Assembly: GCA_964400015.1 (NCBI GenBank)
Contig: CAYNRR010000003.1
Coordinates: 1 to 64,000 of the forward strand
DNA length: 64,000 bases
Reading direction: 5' to 3'
Source: UBA1234 sp964400015
Lineage (GTDB): Bacteria > Bacillota > Clostridia > TANB77 > UBA1234
Position numbers and translations under genes: made by a program. A model generated the notes under the pieces. It searched no databases. It was not told where the DNA came from and saw only the letters and a program-made list of their open reading frames with translations. Of the stretch, positions 1 to 9,607 are shown one piece after another. Each line of letters opens with the position of its first letter. Positions within the stretch are counted from its first letter, which is position 1.

Positions 1-54
<54 letters not shown>

Positions 55-56
55 AA

Positions 57-88
57 AGAGAATCACGAAAGTGGTTCTTTTTTTTTAT
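57..88 (+). terminator. Intrinsic terminator of the tRNA-Tyr unit
   Basis: An 8-bp stem AGAATCAC/GTGGTTCT with a GAAA loop is followed directly by a run of nine or more T. Confidence 0.85.
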
Positions 89-142
89 AAATTATTTGTT
101 TAATAAACCTGCACAAAAATGACAATTATTTCATTTAATAAC

Positions 143-170
143 TTGAAAAAAGTCCCTTTAGCGATATAAT
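143..170 (+). promoter_or_regulatory. Promoter of the restriction-modification pair
   Basis: TTGAAA at 143-148 and TATAAT at 165-170 with a 16-bp spacer, about 60 bp before the methylase start. Confidence 0.65.
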
Positions 171-231
171 TTATATATGTATTTACGCAACACTTAGAAC
201 TGATTTTAACATTATAAGAAGGAGGAGTAAT

Positions 232-1947
232 GTGGAACAATCAATATCGAAAGCAACTCGTAGAAATTGGAATAGATTGAATACTGATGAAAGCTCACGT
301 CTTACAAAAAGAGCGAATAAAAGATTATCATCAAAGAAAATTGTTCCACTCGAATATTTTGTAAATAAGGACAATCAAAAGATTGTTTCAGATATCTTAA
401 CTTTTTTAAACGATTCTCAATACTCTATTATTGATATTCTTTGTTCAATAGCAGAAAACTTATTTGAGAAAGCTGGTATTTTGCATAATAATAATGTGGA
501 AAATGTTTTAGCAGAATATTCTTATACAAGAATTGATAATATTTTGAAATTGAAAATGCCAACGGATGAAATAGATTTACTTGGTATAATATATCAGTCG
601 AGTATGTTAGAAGGGAAAAAAAATAAAAATGGTTCATACTATACTCCTTACAGAATAACATCTTCTATGGTAGCTTCGCTGTCTTTTGAAAATGGACAAA
701 CTTTTATTGATCCGTGTTGTGGAAGTGGTGCTTTTTTAATTTCAGTTTTTTGCGATGATCCAAAACAATTATACGGCATTGATATAGACCCGATAGCAGT
801 AATGATTACTAAATTTAATTTGTTACTTCGTTATCCAGATAAAGATTTTATTCCTAATGTTGTATGTGGTGATTTTTTTTCAGACAATTTGTATTCGGAA
901 GTTTCTTTTGACTACATAGTAACAAATCCTCCTTGGGGTGCATTTGTTGGAAATGTTGACGATATTACAGAAATAGTTTCAAAAGAAACTTTTTCCTTAT
1001 TTTTTGTAAAATCTTATCAGCAAGTTAAAGAAAATGGAATTGTAAGGTTTCTTTTACCTGAGGCTGTTCTTAATGTTAAAGTTCATAAAGATATTAGAAA
1101 TTTTATTTTGAACAATTGTTGTCTTAATTCGGTCACAGTTTATGATAATTCTTTTTCAGGCGTTTTTACAGGATTTGTCGATATAGAATGTCAAAAAAAA
1201 GTAAAATCTGATAAAGTTCGTATATATAAAGATAAATCTTATTTTGATATTGATATTTCTGTGTTTTCAAAAAGTGAAAACAATGTATTTTCTTTTCTTA
1301 ACACAGCAGATATGGAGATTATTACTTTGTGTCAGCGTCTTGGTAAATATAATTTGGATAAAAGTATTTGGGCACTGGGGGTTGTTACAGGAGATAATAA
1401 AGGAAAATTACAAAAGGTTGCTACTCCCGAATTAGAAGCAATTTATACAGGGAAAGAAATAGCTCCATATAGTTTGATGGAACCTAATAATTACATTTTT
1501 TATGATAGAACTAAATTTCAACAGGTAGCAAAAGAAGAATATTATCGTGCTCCTGAAAAATTAGTATATAAATTTATTTCAAACAAACTGGTTTTTGCAT
1601 ATGATAATAGTCAAAGATTATTTTTAAATAGTGCTAACATTCTTATACCTAATATCCCTGGAATGAGTATAAAAACTACTATGGCATTACTAAATTCTGA
1701 ATTATTTTCATTTCTTTATCAAAAGATGTTTGGTGAAGTGAAAATATTGAAAGGCAATCTATTACAATTAACATTCCCAGAAATTAGCAATGAAGAAGAT
1801 TGGTATATTTCCAAATTAGTTGATAACGTTATGTTGGGGCATAAGAATAGTATTGAAATATTACAAGATAAAGTCTATTCACTATATAAATTATCTGATA
1901 AACAAATAAAATATATAAGGAGCGAATTGAATGGAAAAATTAGTTAA
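232..1947 (+). CDS. N6-adenine DNA methyltransferase of a type II-like R-M system
   Basis: 571 residues with a GTG start preceded by an AAGGAGGAG ribosome site. Transfers methyl from S-adenosylmethionine to adenine in a target site. Visible motifs in order: YYTPYRI (about residues 138-144, the TP motif before the SAM domain), motif I DPCCGSGAFLI (161-171), motif II GIDIDP, and catalytic motif IV NPPWG (about 233-237). The roughly 300-residue C-terminal half has no motif I recognise and probably holds the target-recognition domain. The downstream nuclease gene overlaps by 17 nt, so the two are translationally coupled. The order NPPW after motif I fits the gamma-class, TaqI-like enzymes. The target site cannot be read from sequence. 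Confidence 0.9.
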   Translation: MEQSISKATRRNWNRLNTDESSRLTKRANKRLSSKKIVPLEYFVNKDNQKIVSDILTFLNDSQYSIIDILCSIAENLFEKAGILHNNNVENVLAEYSYTRIDNILKLKMPTDEIDLLGIIYQSSMLEGKKNKNGSYYTPYRITSSMVASLSFENGQTFIDPCCGSGAFLISVFCDDPKQLYGIDIDPIAVMITKFNLLLRYPDKDFIPNVVCGDFFSDNLYSEVSFDYIVTNPPWGAFVGNVDDITEIVSKETFSLFFVKSYQQVKENGIVRFLLPEAVLNVKVHKDIRNFILNNCCLNSVTVYDNSFSGVFTGFVDIECQKKVKSDKVRIYKDKSYFDIDISVFSKSENNVFSFLNTADMEIITLCQRLGKYNLDKSIWALGVVTGDNKGKLQKVATPELEAIYTGKEIAPYSLMEPNNYIFYDRTKFQQVAKEEYYRAPEKLVYKFISNKLVFAYDNSQRLFLNSANILIPNIPGMSIKTTMALLNSELFSFLYQKMFGEVKILKGNLLQLTFPEISNEEDWYISKLVDNVMLGHKNSIEILQDKVYSLYKLSDKQIKYIRSELNGKIS

Positions 1948-2653
1948 AGAACTACAAAAACAGATACAAAAAATGAAAAAAAATACAGGTGAATCTTATA
2001 ATTTAGACGAAGAATTTCTTGATAATCTTTATTCAGTATATCCGTTTAATAAATTTGAATATATCATTAGTCATCTTATTGCTAAAAATGTTATAACACT
2101 TGAACAATATTTAGATATTCGTAATTCGTACATTGAAAGAAATAAATATCTTTATGTGTTTGAGATTACTGCACCAAGAACGTTCGGAGAAACTTGGGCA
2201 CAACGCCATTTGAATGAAGTGGTACCAGAATTAAAAATACCTTCAACTCATTATGATTCAAAATATTCAGGTCAATACGATTTTTGGTATGATGGAATTA
2301 GAATTGAAGTTAAAGCTTCAAGAGCAGTAAAGCGAACTAGTGGAGAACCCCTTATTTTAAAAGCTTTATCAAGTGATTCTAAACAAGGATTTGATATGAA
2401 TTTTCAACAGATTAAACCTGGATGTTGTGATGTTTTTGTATGGATTGCTGTATGGAGAGACGTAATAAGATACTGGGTATTGTCGAGTGATGAAGTGGAA
2501 AATAACAAATATTATTCAAAAGGTCAGCATCGTGGAAATACTGGTGAAGGTCAACTTTGGCTAAAAGAAACTAATATTGATGAATTTGCTGAATATGAAG
2601 TTAACGTAAGAGAAATTCTTGAAAAAATTGTTGAAAAAGCTACCAAAAAATAA
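1931..2653 (+). CDS. Restriction endonuclease, PD-(D/E)XK type
   Basis: 240 residues, ATG start inside the methylase 3' end with AAGGAGCG just upstream. Probable partner that cuts the site protected by the methylase. The core YDFWYDGIRIEVKAS (about residues 117-131) has the D...ExK pattern of PD-(D/E)XK nucleases, and the following QQIKPGCCDVFVWIAVW strand-rich stretch fits this fold. The N-terminal 60 residues are charged and helical. I do not recognise the specificity family. Assignment rests on the core motif and on the overlap with a methylase. Confidence 0.8.
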   Translation: MEKLVKELQKQIQKMKKNTGESYNLDEEFLDNLYSVYPFNKFEYIISHLIAKNVITLEQYLDIRNSYIERNKYLYVFEITAPRTFGETWAQRHLNEVVPELKIPSTHYDSKYSGQYDFWYDGIRIEVKASRAVKRTSGEPLILKALSSDSKQGFDMNFQQIKPGCCDVFVWIAVWRDVIRYWVLSSDEVENNKYYSKGQHRGNTGEGQLWLKETNIDEFAEYEVNVREILEKIVEKATKK

Positions 2654-2654
2654 A

Positions 2655-2683
2655 TTTACAACAATTTTCCTTTTATATATAAT
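2655..2683 (+). promoter_or_regulatory. Promoter for the PstS-like gene
   Basis: TTTACA at 2655-2660 and TATAAT at 2678-2683 with a 17-bp spacer, 32 bp before the start codon, which is preceded by AAGGGGGAG. Confidence 0.7.
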
Positions 2684-2715
2684 GTTTTTATAAAATAATA
2701 CAAGGGGGAGTTTGA

Positions 2716-3687
2716 ATGAAAAAATTATTATCAATTTTAATTTCAGTAGTAGTAGCATGTATAGTTATATTTGCTTGCGTAATGGCATATTCTTATTTCA
2801 CTACGCCAAGTGATAATTTGCCTTCAAATGAAGACGAACAATTTTCAAGTGGTGAGCAATATATGACAAGTGGCGAAGAAAATAACGAAGAACCAATTTT
2901 TACAATGGAAAATTATCCAAGAGTTGATGCGTCAACTGCTATTCAACCTCTAACAGAAGCTATTAAGAAAAACTTTGTTGGAGAAGAAGTAGCAAGTCAA
3001 ATGGAAACAGATTATAAAGATACTCATTACGGCTTTTTAGAAGTGGTAGACGGAGAAAAAGATATTTGCTTTATGTCATATCCATCTGATGAGGAAATGG
3101 AATATGCAAGACAAAAAGGCGTTGAATTAGAAATTGTTAGAGCGACAAACTCAGCATTTGTATTTATTGTAAATGTGGACAATCCAGTTGATAATCTAAC
3201 ATTAGATCAAATTATAGATATTTATTCAGGAAAAATAACAAATTGGAAAGAAGTTGGTGGAGAAGACGCTGAAATAATTCCATATCAAAGACCTGTAAAT
3301 TCTGGAAGTCAATCAGGAATGTTACAACTTGTTATGAAAGATACTCCAATGATGGAAGCACCAAGCAGCGAATTAACTGTTGGTATGGGCGATTTAGTCG
3401 ATGCTGTTGCAATGTATGATAATTCTCAATATGCACTTGGATATTCATACTATTACTATGTAAATACAATGTATAAAAGAGACACTATAAAAATACTAGC
3501 AGTTGACGGAGTACCTGCTAATTTAGAAACTATTAAAAAGGGTGAATATCCGATAATGACATCTGGTTGGCTTGTATTTAGAAAAGATGAACCGGAAGAT
3601 AGTATGACAAGAAAATGGGTTGAAGCTTTAACTTCTAGCAGAGGTGGAAAAATAATAGAAGATGCTGGATACGTTCCTGCAAATTAG
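2716..3687 (+). CDS. PstS-like periplasmic-binding-fold protein, membrane-anchored
   Basis: 323 residues. An N-terminal hydrophobic segment (residues 5-26) anchors it. It contains Cys but no convincing lipobox, so a transmembrane anchor is as likely as lipidation. An acidic linker with two SGE motifs follows, then a type II periplasmic-binding fold: PRVDAST (phosphate-loop like), IYSGKITNWKEVGG and QRPVNSGSQSGM are classic PstS-family landmarks. PstS captures phosphate for PstCAB, but no permease or ATPase gene is nearby, so ligand and partner are open. The next gene begins 20 nt later and is probably co-transcribed. Confidence 0.8.
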   Translation: MKKLLSILISVVVACIVIFACVMAYSYFTTPSDNLPSNEDEQFSSGEQYMTSGEENNEEPIFTMENYPRVDASTAIQPLTEAIKKNFVGEEVASQMETDYKDTHYGFLEVVDGEKDICFMSYPSDEEMEYARQKGVELEIVRATNSAFVFIVNVDNPVDNLTLDQIIDIYSGKITNWKEVGGEDAEIIPYQRPVNSGSQSGMLQLVMKDTPMMEAPSSELTVGMGDLVDAVAMYDNSQYALGYSYYYYVNTMYKRDTIKILAVDGVPANLETIKKGEYPIMTSGWLVFRKDEPEDSMTRKWVEALTSSRGGKIIEDAGYVPAN

Positions 3688-3707
3688 TTCGATATTTGGA
3701 GGTGTCC

Positions 3708-5318
3708 ATGGATAAATTTAGTATAAAAAAATTATTCTTAGGCTTGTGCGTATTCACCATTTTGGCAGTATCTATTACAGCACTACTTATATTTTTAAAA
3801 CTTCATAGTTTATCTGATGATTCTAGAAACGAAGGAAATGATATAGTACAAGAAGTTATTGGCACGAAGAAGACTCAAAAGTATAATCAAAATGATTTAA
3901 AAATAATTAACGAAACTGTTAATTATGAAGAATTAGAATATCAAACGCTTAGAATTAGTGGACTAAGAAATAAAGAAATTGAAAACAAAATAAATCTGGA
4001 ACTTGAGAGCGTTGAAAAAGATTTTAGAGAAAAAGTTGTAAATGCTCCAGGCGAAGCAAATCGTATGTATTTGGCATCTTACGTTAATGCAAATTATTCA
4101 AATATTTTATCTGTTTCTTTTTATGGTAGTAAAACAAATTCAAATTACAGAAACGAGATAAACATTCATAAATTTTTGAATTTTGACTTAACAACGGGAA
4201 ATCAAATAAAGATTGAGGATTTATTTGTTCCAAACACTGATGTGGATTTAATTGCTCAAGATTACATATATAAAGAAAAACTTCATGAAAAATTTTCACA
4301 AAAAGATGTTTTCTTCAACTCAGACTATTGGGAAGATGGAAAACTTAATTATTTGGTAAATGAAATAGATGAGTTAGATTTTATGAATGAATTTTTGAAA
4401 TATAAAAATTCTAATAAAGATTTTTTCATAACACCTACTGACATAGAAATTAGATATAGTGATGACTATAATACTGGTATTGTACATATAAATTTTAAAG
4501 ATAATTTAGATAAATTAGTCGCATACGATAAATTTGTTACAGAAGAAAGCATTTTTGAATCGGATGATATTGGAATAAAAAACTTATATGTTTGTTCAGA
4601 CGTTGCTTTATACGCAGATGAATCGTATTATGTTATTGAAGATGTAGCACCTAATTTTAGAATTGATGCAAGAGTAAATATTTTCAGTAATTCTATATTT
4701 GATGGAAATGAAATGTATAAAGATGCGATAGAAAGCGTAAAAAAAGAAATTAGTGAAAAGAAAGAAGCACTAGCACAAAAGGCGAATGAAAACAGCGAAA
4801 AATATTATCTTCTTGATTTAGTGTATATTGTAGATCACTTTGATCCTGCATTCTTCTCAAGTACATACTATTCAAGTTCAGAGCATTCATATGATAAATT
4901 TATAATTATTAAGCAAGAACATGAATATGAAACTACGATGGATGATTATTCAGAATGGTTTGAAGATAAAATGATTTCAGCATACACTTCAGAAAATTAT
5001 ACTATTGATTATCAAATGAGTATTCGTTTATCTGATGAAGAAAGTGAAAAATGCGAATGTTTTGAGGATTATACAGGAACGGTTTATATGTTAAGCACAG
5101 GAGAAATAACTAGTAACATTGAAGACATTTTAGTAGAAGGCACAGACTATGTGTCAGTTATAGCTGACTATATGAAACAATATAATGATGTGTCAAAAGA
5201 AAAAACAGAAGAAATTTTGAAAAATCATGAATATCATTTAATTCAATACTCAATTGTATTTCCTGATTTAGAGGCGAGTATGAGTTTAGGAAAATTTGAA
5301 TCAAGTCAATTTAAGTAA
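3708..5318 (+). CDS. Membrane-anchored protein with DUF3298/RsiV-like domain
   Basis: 536 residues. ATG 3708 is preferred over an in-frame TTG at 3696 because the ribosome site GGAGGTG lies between them. One N-terminal membrane helix (about residues 8-30), then an extracellular region. Residues 60-270 have the DUF4163/DUF3298 pattern found in PdaC and anti-sigma factor RsiV, notably INIHKFLNFDLTTGNQIKIEDLF. The C-terminal half is acidic and unrecognised. Such domains bind or sense wall components. The role here is not defined. It follows the PstS-like gene by 20 nt and ends at a strong terminator. Confidence 0.6.
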   Translation: MDKFSIKKLFLGLCVFTILAVSITALLIFLKLHSLSDDSRNEGNDIVQEVIGTKKTQKYNQNDLKIINETVNYEELEYQTLRISGLRNKEIENKINLELESVEKDFREKVVNAPGEANRMYLASYVNANYSNILSVSFYGSKTNSNYRNEINIHKFLNFDLTTGNQIKIEDLFVPNTDVDLIAQDYIYKEKLHEKFSQKDVFFNSDYWEDGKLNYLVNEIDELDFMNEFLKYKNSNKDFFITPTDIEIRYSDDYNTGIVHINFKDNLDKLVAYDKFVTEESIFESDDIGIKNLYVCSDVALYADESYYVIEDVAPNFRIDARVNIFSNSIFDGNEMYKDAIESVKKEISEKKEALAQKANENSEKYYLLDLVYIVDHFDPAFFSSTYYSSSEHSYDKFIIIKQEHEYETTMDDYSEWFEDKMISAYTSENYTIDYQMSIRLSDEESEKCECFEDYTGTVYMLSTGEITSNIEDILVEGTDYVSVIADYMKQYNDVSKEKTEEILKNHEYHLIQYSIVFPDLEASMSLGKFESSQFK

Positions 5319-5340
5319 ATATAATTATTTGGTCAATAAA

Positions 5341-5373
5341 AAGAGTCTGGTATAAAGTGCCAGACTTTTTTTC
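5341..5373 (+). terminator. Intrinsic terminator
   Basis: Stem AGTCTGG/CCAGACT (5344-5350 with 5360-5366), then a T-run. Confidence 0.9.
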
Positions 5374-5539
5374 GTAAAAAAATAAATATTTTGTGATTTT
5401 TTGAAACTTTTTTCATAGGTATAATAGTCTAATGTTTGAAAATATAAATATATAGTGATATATACTATATTTCTGAGTGTATTTGATGTATAATACGTTC
5501 AGAGATATTGTAAATTTTTGCAGTAGAGAAGGTGAAAGT

Positions 5540-6247
5540 TTGGAGACTATTATTGAAGTAAAAAATGTAACTAAGATATACAAGGTGGGAACAGAAAAGG
5601 TTCTTGCTCTTGATGATGTTAGTTTTACAATAAACAAAGGAGATTTTTGCTGTTTATTAGGTAGTTCGGGTTCAGGTAAATCCACACTTTTAAATTTAAT
5701 GGCAGGTATTGAAAAAATAACAAAAGGTGACATTCTTATAAAAGGAAAAAATGTTTCTAAAATGGGCGAGCACCAATTAGCAAAATTTAGGCAAAAGTAC
5801 TTAGGTTTTGTATTCCAGTCATATAATTTAATAAGTTCTATGAATGCACTTGAAAATGTAACATTACCACTAATATTCAAAGAAGAAAAAGTAAAGGTAA
5901 GAAATAAAAAAGCAAAGGAAATGCTTACAAGTGTAGGACTTGAAAAAAGAATTAAACATAGACCAAATCAAATGAGTGGTGGTCAACAGCAAAGAGTTGG
6001 TATTGCTAGAGCATTTGTAAGCAATCCAGAAATTGTTTTTGCAGATGAACCGACGGGAAATCTTGATAGTAAGACATCGAAAGAAATTATGGAACTTATA
6101 AAGAAAATTGCTACAGAGCATAATCAAACAATTGTTATGGTTACACATGATGAAAGTATTGCAGCGTACGCAAATAAAATCGTGCATATACATGATGGTA
6201 AAATTGAGAAAATAGTGGAGGTAGTTGAAGATGAAAAAAACGATTAG
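5540..6247 (+). CDS. ABC transporter ATPase, MacB/LolD class
   Basis: 235 residues. The TTG at 5540 with AGAAGGTG upstream fits better than ATG 5477, which lies upstream of a likely -10 (TATAAT 5489-5494). Walker A GSSGSGKST, Q-loop FVFQSYN, signature MSGGQQQR, Walker B IVFADEP with GNLDS D-loop, and H-loop VMVTHD are all intact. This class powers mechanotransmission-type exporters with an FtsX/MacB-fold permease. It overlaps the next gene by 17 nt, and the permease lies three genes on, so 5540-9535 is one operon. Confidence 0.9.
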   Translation: METIIEVKNVTKIYKVGTEKVLALDDVSFTINKGDFCCLLGSSGSGKSTLLNLMAGIEKITKGDILIKGKNVSKMGEHQLAKFRQKYLGFVFQSYNLISSMNALENVTLPLIFKEEKVKVRNKKAKEMLTSVGLEKRIKHRPNQMSGGQQQRVGIARAFVSNPEIVFADEPTGNLDSKTSKEIMELIKKIATEHNQTIVMVTHDESIAAYANKIVHIHDGKIEKIVEVVEDEKND

Positions 6248-7973
6248 TTTAAGCTTAATTATAATGATGATATTGAGTTGTTCTATTGTCTGTGCAGCAA
6301 GTGGCGATAGTTCATATCAACAAGGATGGAATGCTGGATATAACGAAGGATATAGTGATGGTTCTTCAACAGTATCAAGACCTAAGGAACCTAATATAAT
6401 TTTTAAAAATCAAGAAGAAGTACATACTGTTGCTGCAGGAGAAGTTTTAAATTTAGTAATTGACTATAAAAATGACTCTGATTATGTGGCAAAAGATATA
6501 AAAATTACGCCAAGCTTTGACAATGTGCCTCTTGTATATGAAATGCCAGTTACATATGAAGCACCAAAAAGTTTAAGAGCAAATGGTGTAGGAACTGCTT
6601 CATTTGCATTAAGAGTAAGAGATGATGCAAAACTTGGAGTGTATGGAATCAAGTGTACAGTTGAATTTAAAAATTCATCAGATGAAGTATTTACAAGAGA
6701 GAGAATGGCTTATTTCAAAGTAAATAAAGAAAAAGTAAAAACAATGATTACTGTAAACAACATAATTACAGAGCCTAGTAACGTAGTGGCAGGAGAAAGA
6801 TTCGTACTTAAATTTACTTTAAATAATATAGGAGATATTCCTATGAATTCAACATCAGTAAAACTTACAGGATTAGGAACTGATACATTTATGCCAGTTG
6901 ATGGTAATGAATTAGCATATGTTGGTCAAATTCCTTCTAAATCTTCAGTTACCCAAAGTTTTAATATGATAGCATCAGAAGATATAAAAAAAGGAAGCAA
7001 CACACTTGGTTTGACTATAAAATATAACAACATAGATAATGAAGAAATTACAGAAGAAAAGACACTTTATATATTAGATGTATTAAGCGAGAACGAGTCA
7101 GAAACATCAACAGCTGGTAAACCTAAAATAATAATTGAATCATATATAACAAATCCAAATACGATAGTTGCAGGAGATAAATTTAATTTTGGATTTAATT
7201 TCAAAAATACAAGTAAAGAGAAAAATATAAGCAACATGAAAATAACTATTAGTTCAGATGAAGGTGCTTTTATGATAGCAAATGGAAGTAATACATTCTA
7301 TGTAGAACATATGGCTCCAGGTGAAATAATAAGCAAAAATATCGATTTAAACGTTAAACAAGATTTAGCGTCGAAATCGTATCCAATAACAATTGCATTT
7401 GATTATGAAGATTCTAAAGCAAATGCTTATCAATCAACAGAAACTATAAACATTCCTGTTGTTGAATACTCAAATTTAGTTATAAATAGTGTATATGTTG
7501 ATCAAGCAATAGTTGGAGAACAAATTTCACTTTCATTTGATTATATAAACATGGGAAAAGCTAAAGTTTCAAATTTAACGGCAAGTGTAGAAGGTGACTA
7601 TACACCAGCACAATCAATAAACTACATAGGAAACCTAGAAGCAGGAAATTCAGATTATTACGATATTCAAGTTATCCCATCAAAAGAAGGCGAAAATGTA
7701 GGAATCTTAGTCCTTACATTTGAAGATTCATCAGGAAAGAAGATAGAAGTAAAGAAAGATTTTATAGGATACGCGATGATACCATCAGAAGAGCCTATAT
7801 ATGATGATCCTGGAATGTATGATCCAGGAATGACTGACCCTACAATTTCAGAAGAACCATTAAATACGTGGTTTGTAATTGGTGTAGGTTTTGGAAGTTT
7901 TCTAGCATCGTTTATAATAACAAAAATGATTACTGTAAAGATTGTAAGAAAAAAATTGGAAGATGAAATTTAA
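6231..7973 (+). CDS. Surface protein with CARDB/S-layer-like repeats and C-terminal membrane anchor
   Basis: 580 residues, ATG 6231 with GGAGGT 8 nt upstream. Signal peptide (about residues 3-23), a Tyr/Gly-rich QQGWNAGYNEGYSDG stretch, then four or so Ig-like modules of about 110 residues, each starting with a pattern such as TEPSNVVAGERF or TNPNTIVAGDKF. These resemble the COG1361/CARDB proteins often found beside MacB-type ABC genes. A Pro/Asp-rich linker precedes a terminal membrane helix and a basic tail. Probably the extracytoplasmic partner of the flanking ABC system. Substrate unknown. Confidence 0.7.
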   Translation: MKKTISLSLIIMMILSCSIVCAASGDSSYQQGWNAGYNEGYSDGSSTVSRPKEPNIIFKNQEEVHTVAAGEVLNLVIDYKNDSDYVAKDIKITPSFDNVPLVYEMPVTYEAPKSLRANGVGTASFALRVRDDAKLGVYGIKCTVEFKNSSDEVFTRERMAYFKVNKEKVKTMITVNNIITEPSNVVAGERFVLKFTLNNIGDIPMNSTSVKLTGLGTDTFMPVDGNELAYVGQIPSKSSVTQSFNMIASEDIKKGSNTLGLTIKYNNIDNEEITEEKTLYILDVLSENESETSTAGKPKIIIESYITNPNTIVAGDKFNFGFNFKNTSKEKNISNMKITISSDEGAFMIANGSNTFYVEHMAPGEIISKNIDLNVKQDLASKSYPITIAFDYEDSKANAYQSTETINIPVVEYSNLVINSVYVDQAIVGEQISLSFDYINMGKAKVSNLTASVEGDYTPAQSINYIGNLEAGNSDYYDIQVIPSKEGENVGILVLTFEDSSGKKIEVKKDFIGYAMIPSEEPIYDDPGMYDPGMTDPTISEEPLNTWFVIGVGFGSFLASFIITKMITVKIVRKKLEDEI

Positions 7974-7985
7974 AGGAGGATAACT

Positions 7986-8219
7986 ATGGAGATGGCTGTA
8001 GATGTAATGACAGATGACATTATGTACGATAGTGTCATGGATGGTAGTGCAATCGACACTGACGTAATGGTTGATGGAATAATGATTGATGATATTGGCA
8101 TTCCAGAAGATTCAAAAGGATTAAGCAATAATACAATATTAGGCTTGGTAATAGGTGGCTGCGTTATTGTTGGAATAGTACTTGGAATAATATTAGGAAG
8201 AAGAGCTGCAAAAAAATAA
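7986..8219 (+). CDS. Small single-pass membrane protein of the ABC operon
   Basis: 77 residues, good AAAGGAGGA site. Very acidic, Met-rich N-terminus with repeated VMxDxxMxD-type units (residues 1-45), then one membrane helix (about 50-71) and a basic RRAAKK tail, so the acidic part should face outside. I recognise no family. Its place between the CARDB-like protein and the permease, 12 and 19 nt away, suggests a structural or regulatory subunit of the transporter. Confidence 0.6.
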   Translation: MEMAVDVMTDDIMYDSVMDGSAIDTDVMVDGIMIDDIGIPEDSKGLSNNTILGLVIGGCVIVGIVLGIILGRRAAKK

Positions 8220-8238
8220 TTAGAAAGGTATAAGCGAT

Positions 8239-9535
8239 ATGAAAAGAATAGATTTTATAAAAATGGGTTTTAAAAATCTTTGGCGTAGAAAACTTAGAAC
8301 TATTCTTACTGTTATGGGCGTTGTTATAGGTACTTTTTCTATTGTTATAATGGTGTCATTAGGTGTAGGTATGACTGAAGGTTATAAAGAAGAAATGGCA
8401 CAGTGGGGAAGCCTTACTAAAATAACTATTCAGAAACATAGTTATATTTGGGATGAAGACTCACGGAACAGGTGCTTCAAAAGAACAAAAATTAGATGAT
8501 ACCTTAATAACACAATTGAAAAATATAGATCATGTAAGAGGTGTAACTCCAGTATTAAATGTTAGTGCTAGTCTAAAATCAGGGAAATATCAATCTTATG
8601 TGACAATAGCTGGAATCGATCCAACATGTATGGAGTATTTTGATTTCCCTGAAATAGCTTCTGGAGAGAGTATTTCAAATGAAAATCCAACTGCAATTTT
8701 GTTTGGAGCAGATTCATATTATTTTTATAATCCAAAGCAAAGTTATTACGGTGGTAGAAATAATGAACCTAATGTCGATTTAATGAATGATTCTGTGAAG
8801 ATTACTTTTGATAACACTTGGGATACAGAAAAAACTCCAAAATATACTAAATTAAATGTTGCAGGTATATTAGAAGCATCAACAGGTGATTTTGGATACA
8901 ATGCGTATGCACCATTAGAGCAAGTTATCAAATGGTATAAAGAAGTTCAAAAGCGAAATAACAAAAAAACATCAGCAGTTGAATATGAAGAAGTTTGGGT
9001 TAGTGTCGATGATGTTGATAATGTTGCAACAGTTCAACAACAAATAAAAGATATGGGTTATACAACATATAGTATGGCAGATAGCTTGGATTCAATAAAA
9101 GAAGTATCGAATATGTTACAACTTATACTTGGTGGAATTGGTGCTGTATCACTTTTAGTATCAGCAATAGGTATTGCAAACACAATGGTAATGTCTATAT
9201 ATGAAAGAACTAAAGAAATAGGTGTTATGAAAGTTTTAGGTTGTTTAGTTACAGATATAAGAAAGATATTTTTATTTGAAGCTACAATAATAGGATTTTG
9301 TGGTGGAATGGTCGGAATTGGTTTAAGTTATTTAGTATCACATTTATTAAATAAATATGCACCACAAATAGGGGAAATGATAGGAATGTCGTCAACATCA
9401 ACAATTTCCATTATACCATTGTGGCTTTCAGCAGGAGCAGTTGTATTTGCAATGCTTGTAGGTATAGTTTCTGGATTATATCCTGCTAAAAAAGCTACTA
9501 AAATAAAGCCACTAGAAGCGATAAGAAGTGAATAG
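8239..9535 (+). CDS. MacB/FtsX-type ABC permease with one +1 frameshift
   Basis: Reads as 431 residues if one base is skipped near 8463. In frame from 8239 the protein starts MKRIDFIKMGFKNLWRRKLRT with the first membrane helix, then hits TGA at 8497. The rest continues in the +1 frame to 9535, with the extracellular MacB domain, three C-terminal helices and the signature IANTMVMSIYERTKEIGVMKVLG. Joined at TCA-C-GGA the sequence reads WDEDSGTGASKEQKLDD with no loss, so exactly one extra base is present. Sequencing error, recent mutation and recoding are all possible. It is the membrane partner of the ATPase at 5540. Confidence 0.85.
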
Positions 9536-9607
9536 TTGAAACTTAACATAAAATATGATATTATGCCTTTGGAAAATAAAACTTTTAAATTTAGGAGATG
9601 TAATATC

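Noticed and set aside
5477..5539. Upstream ATG start for the ABC ATPase
   Set aside because: It precedes a likely -10 element and adds residues with no family match. TTG 5540 has the ribosome site.
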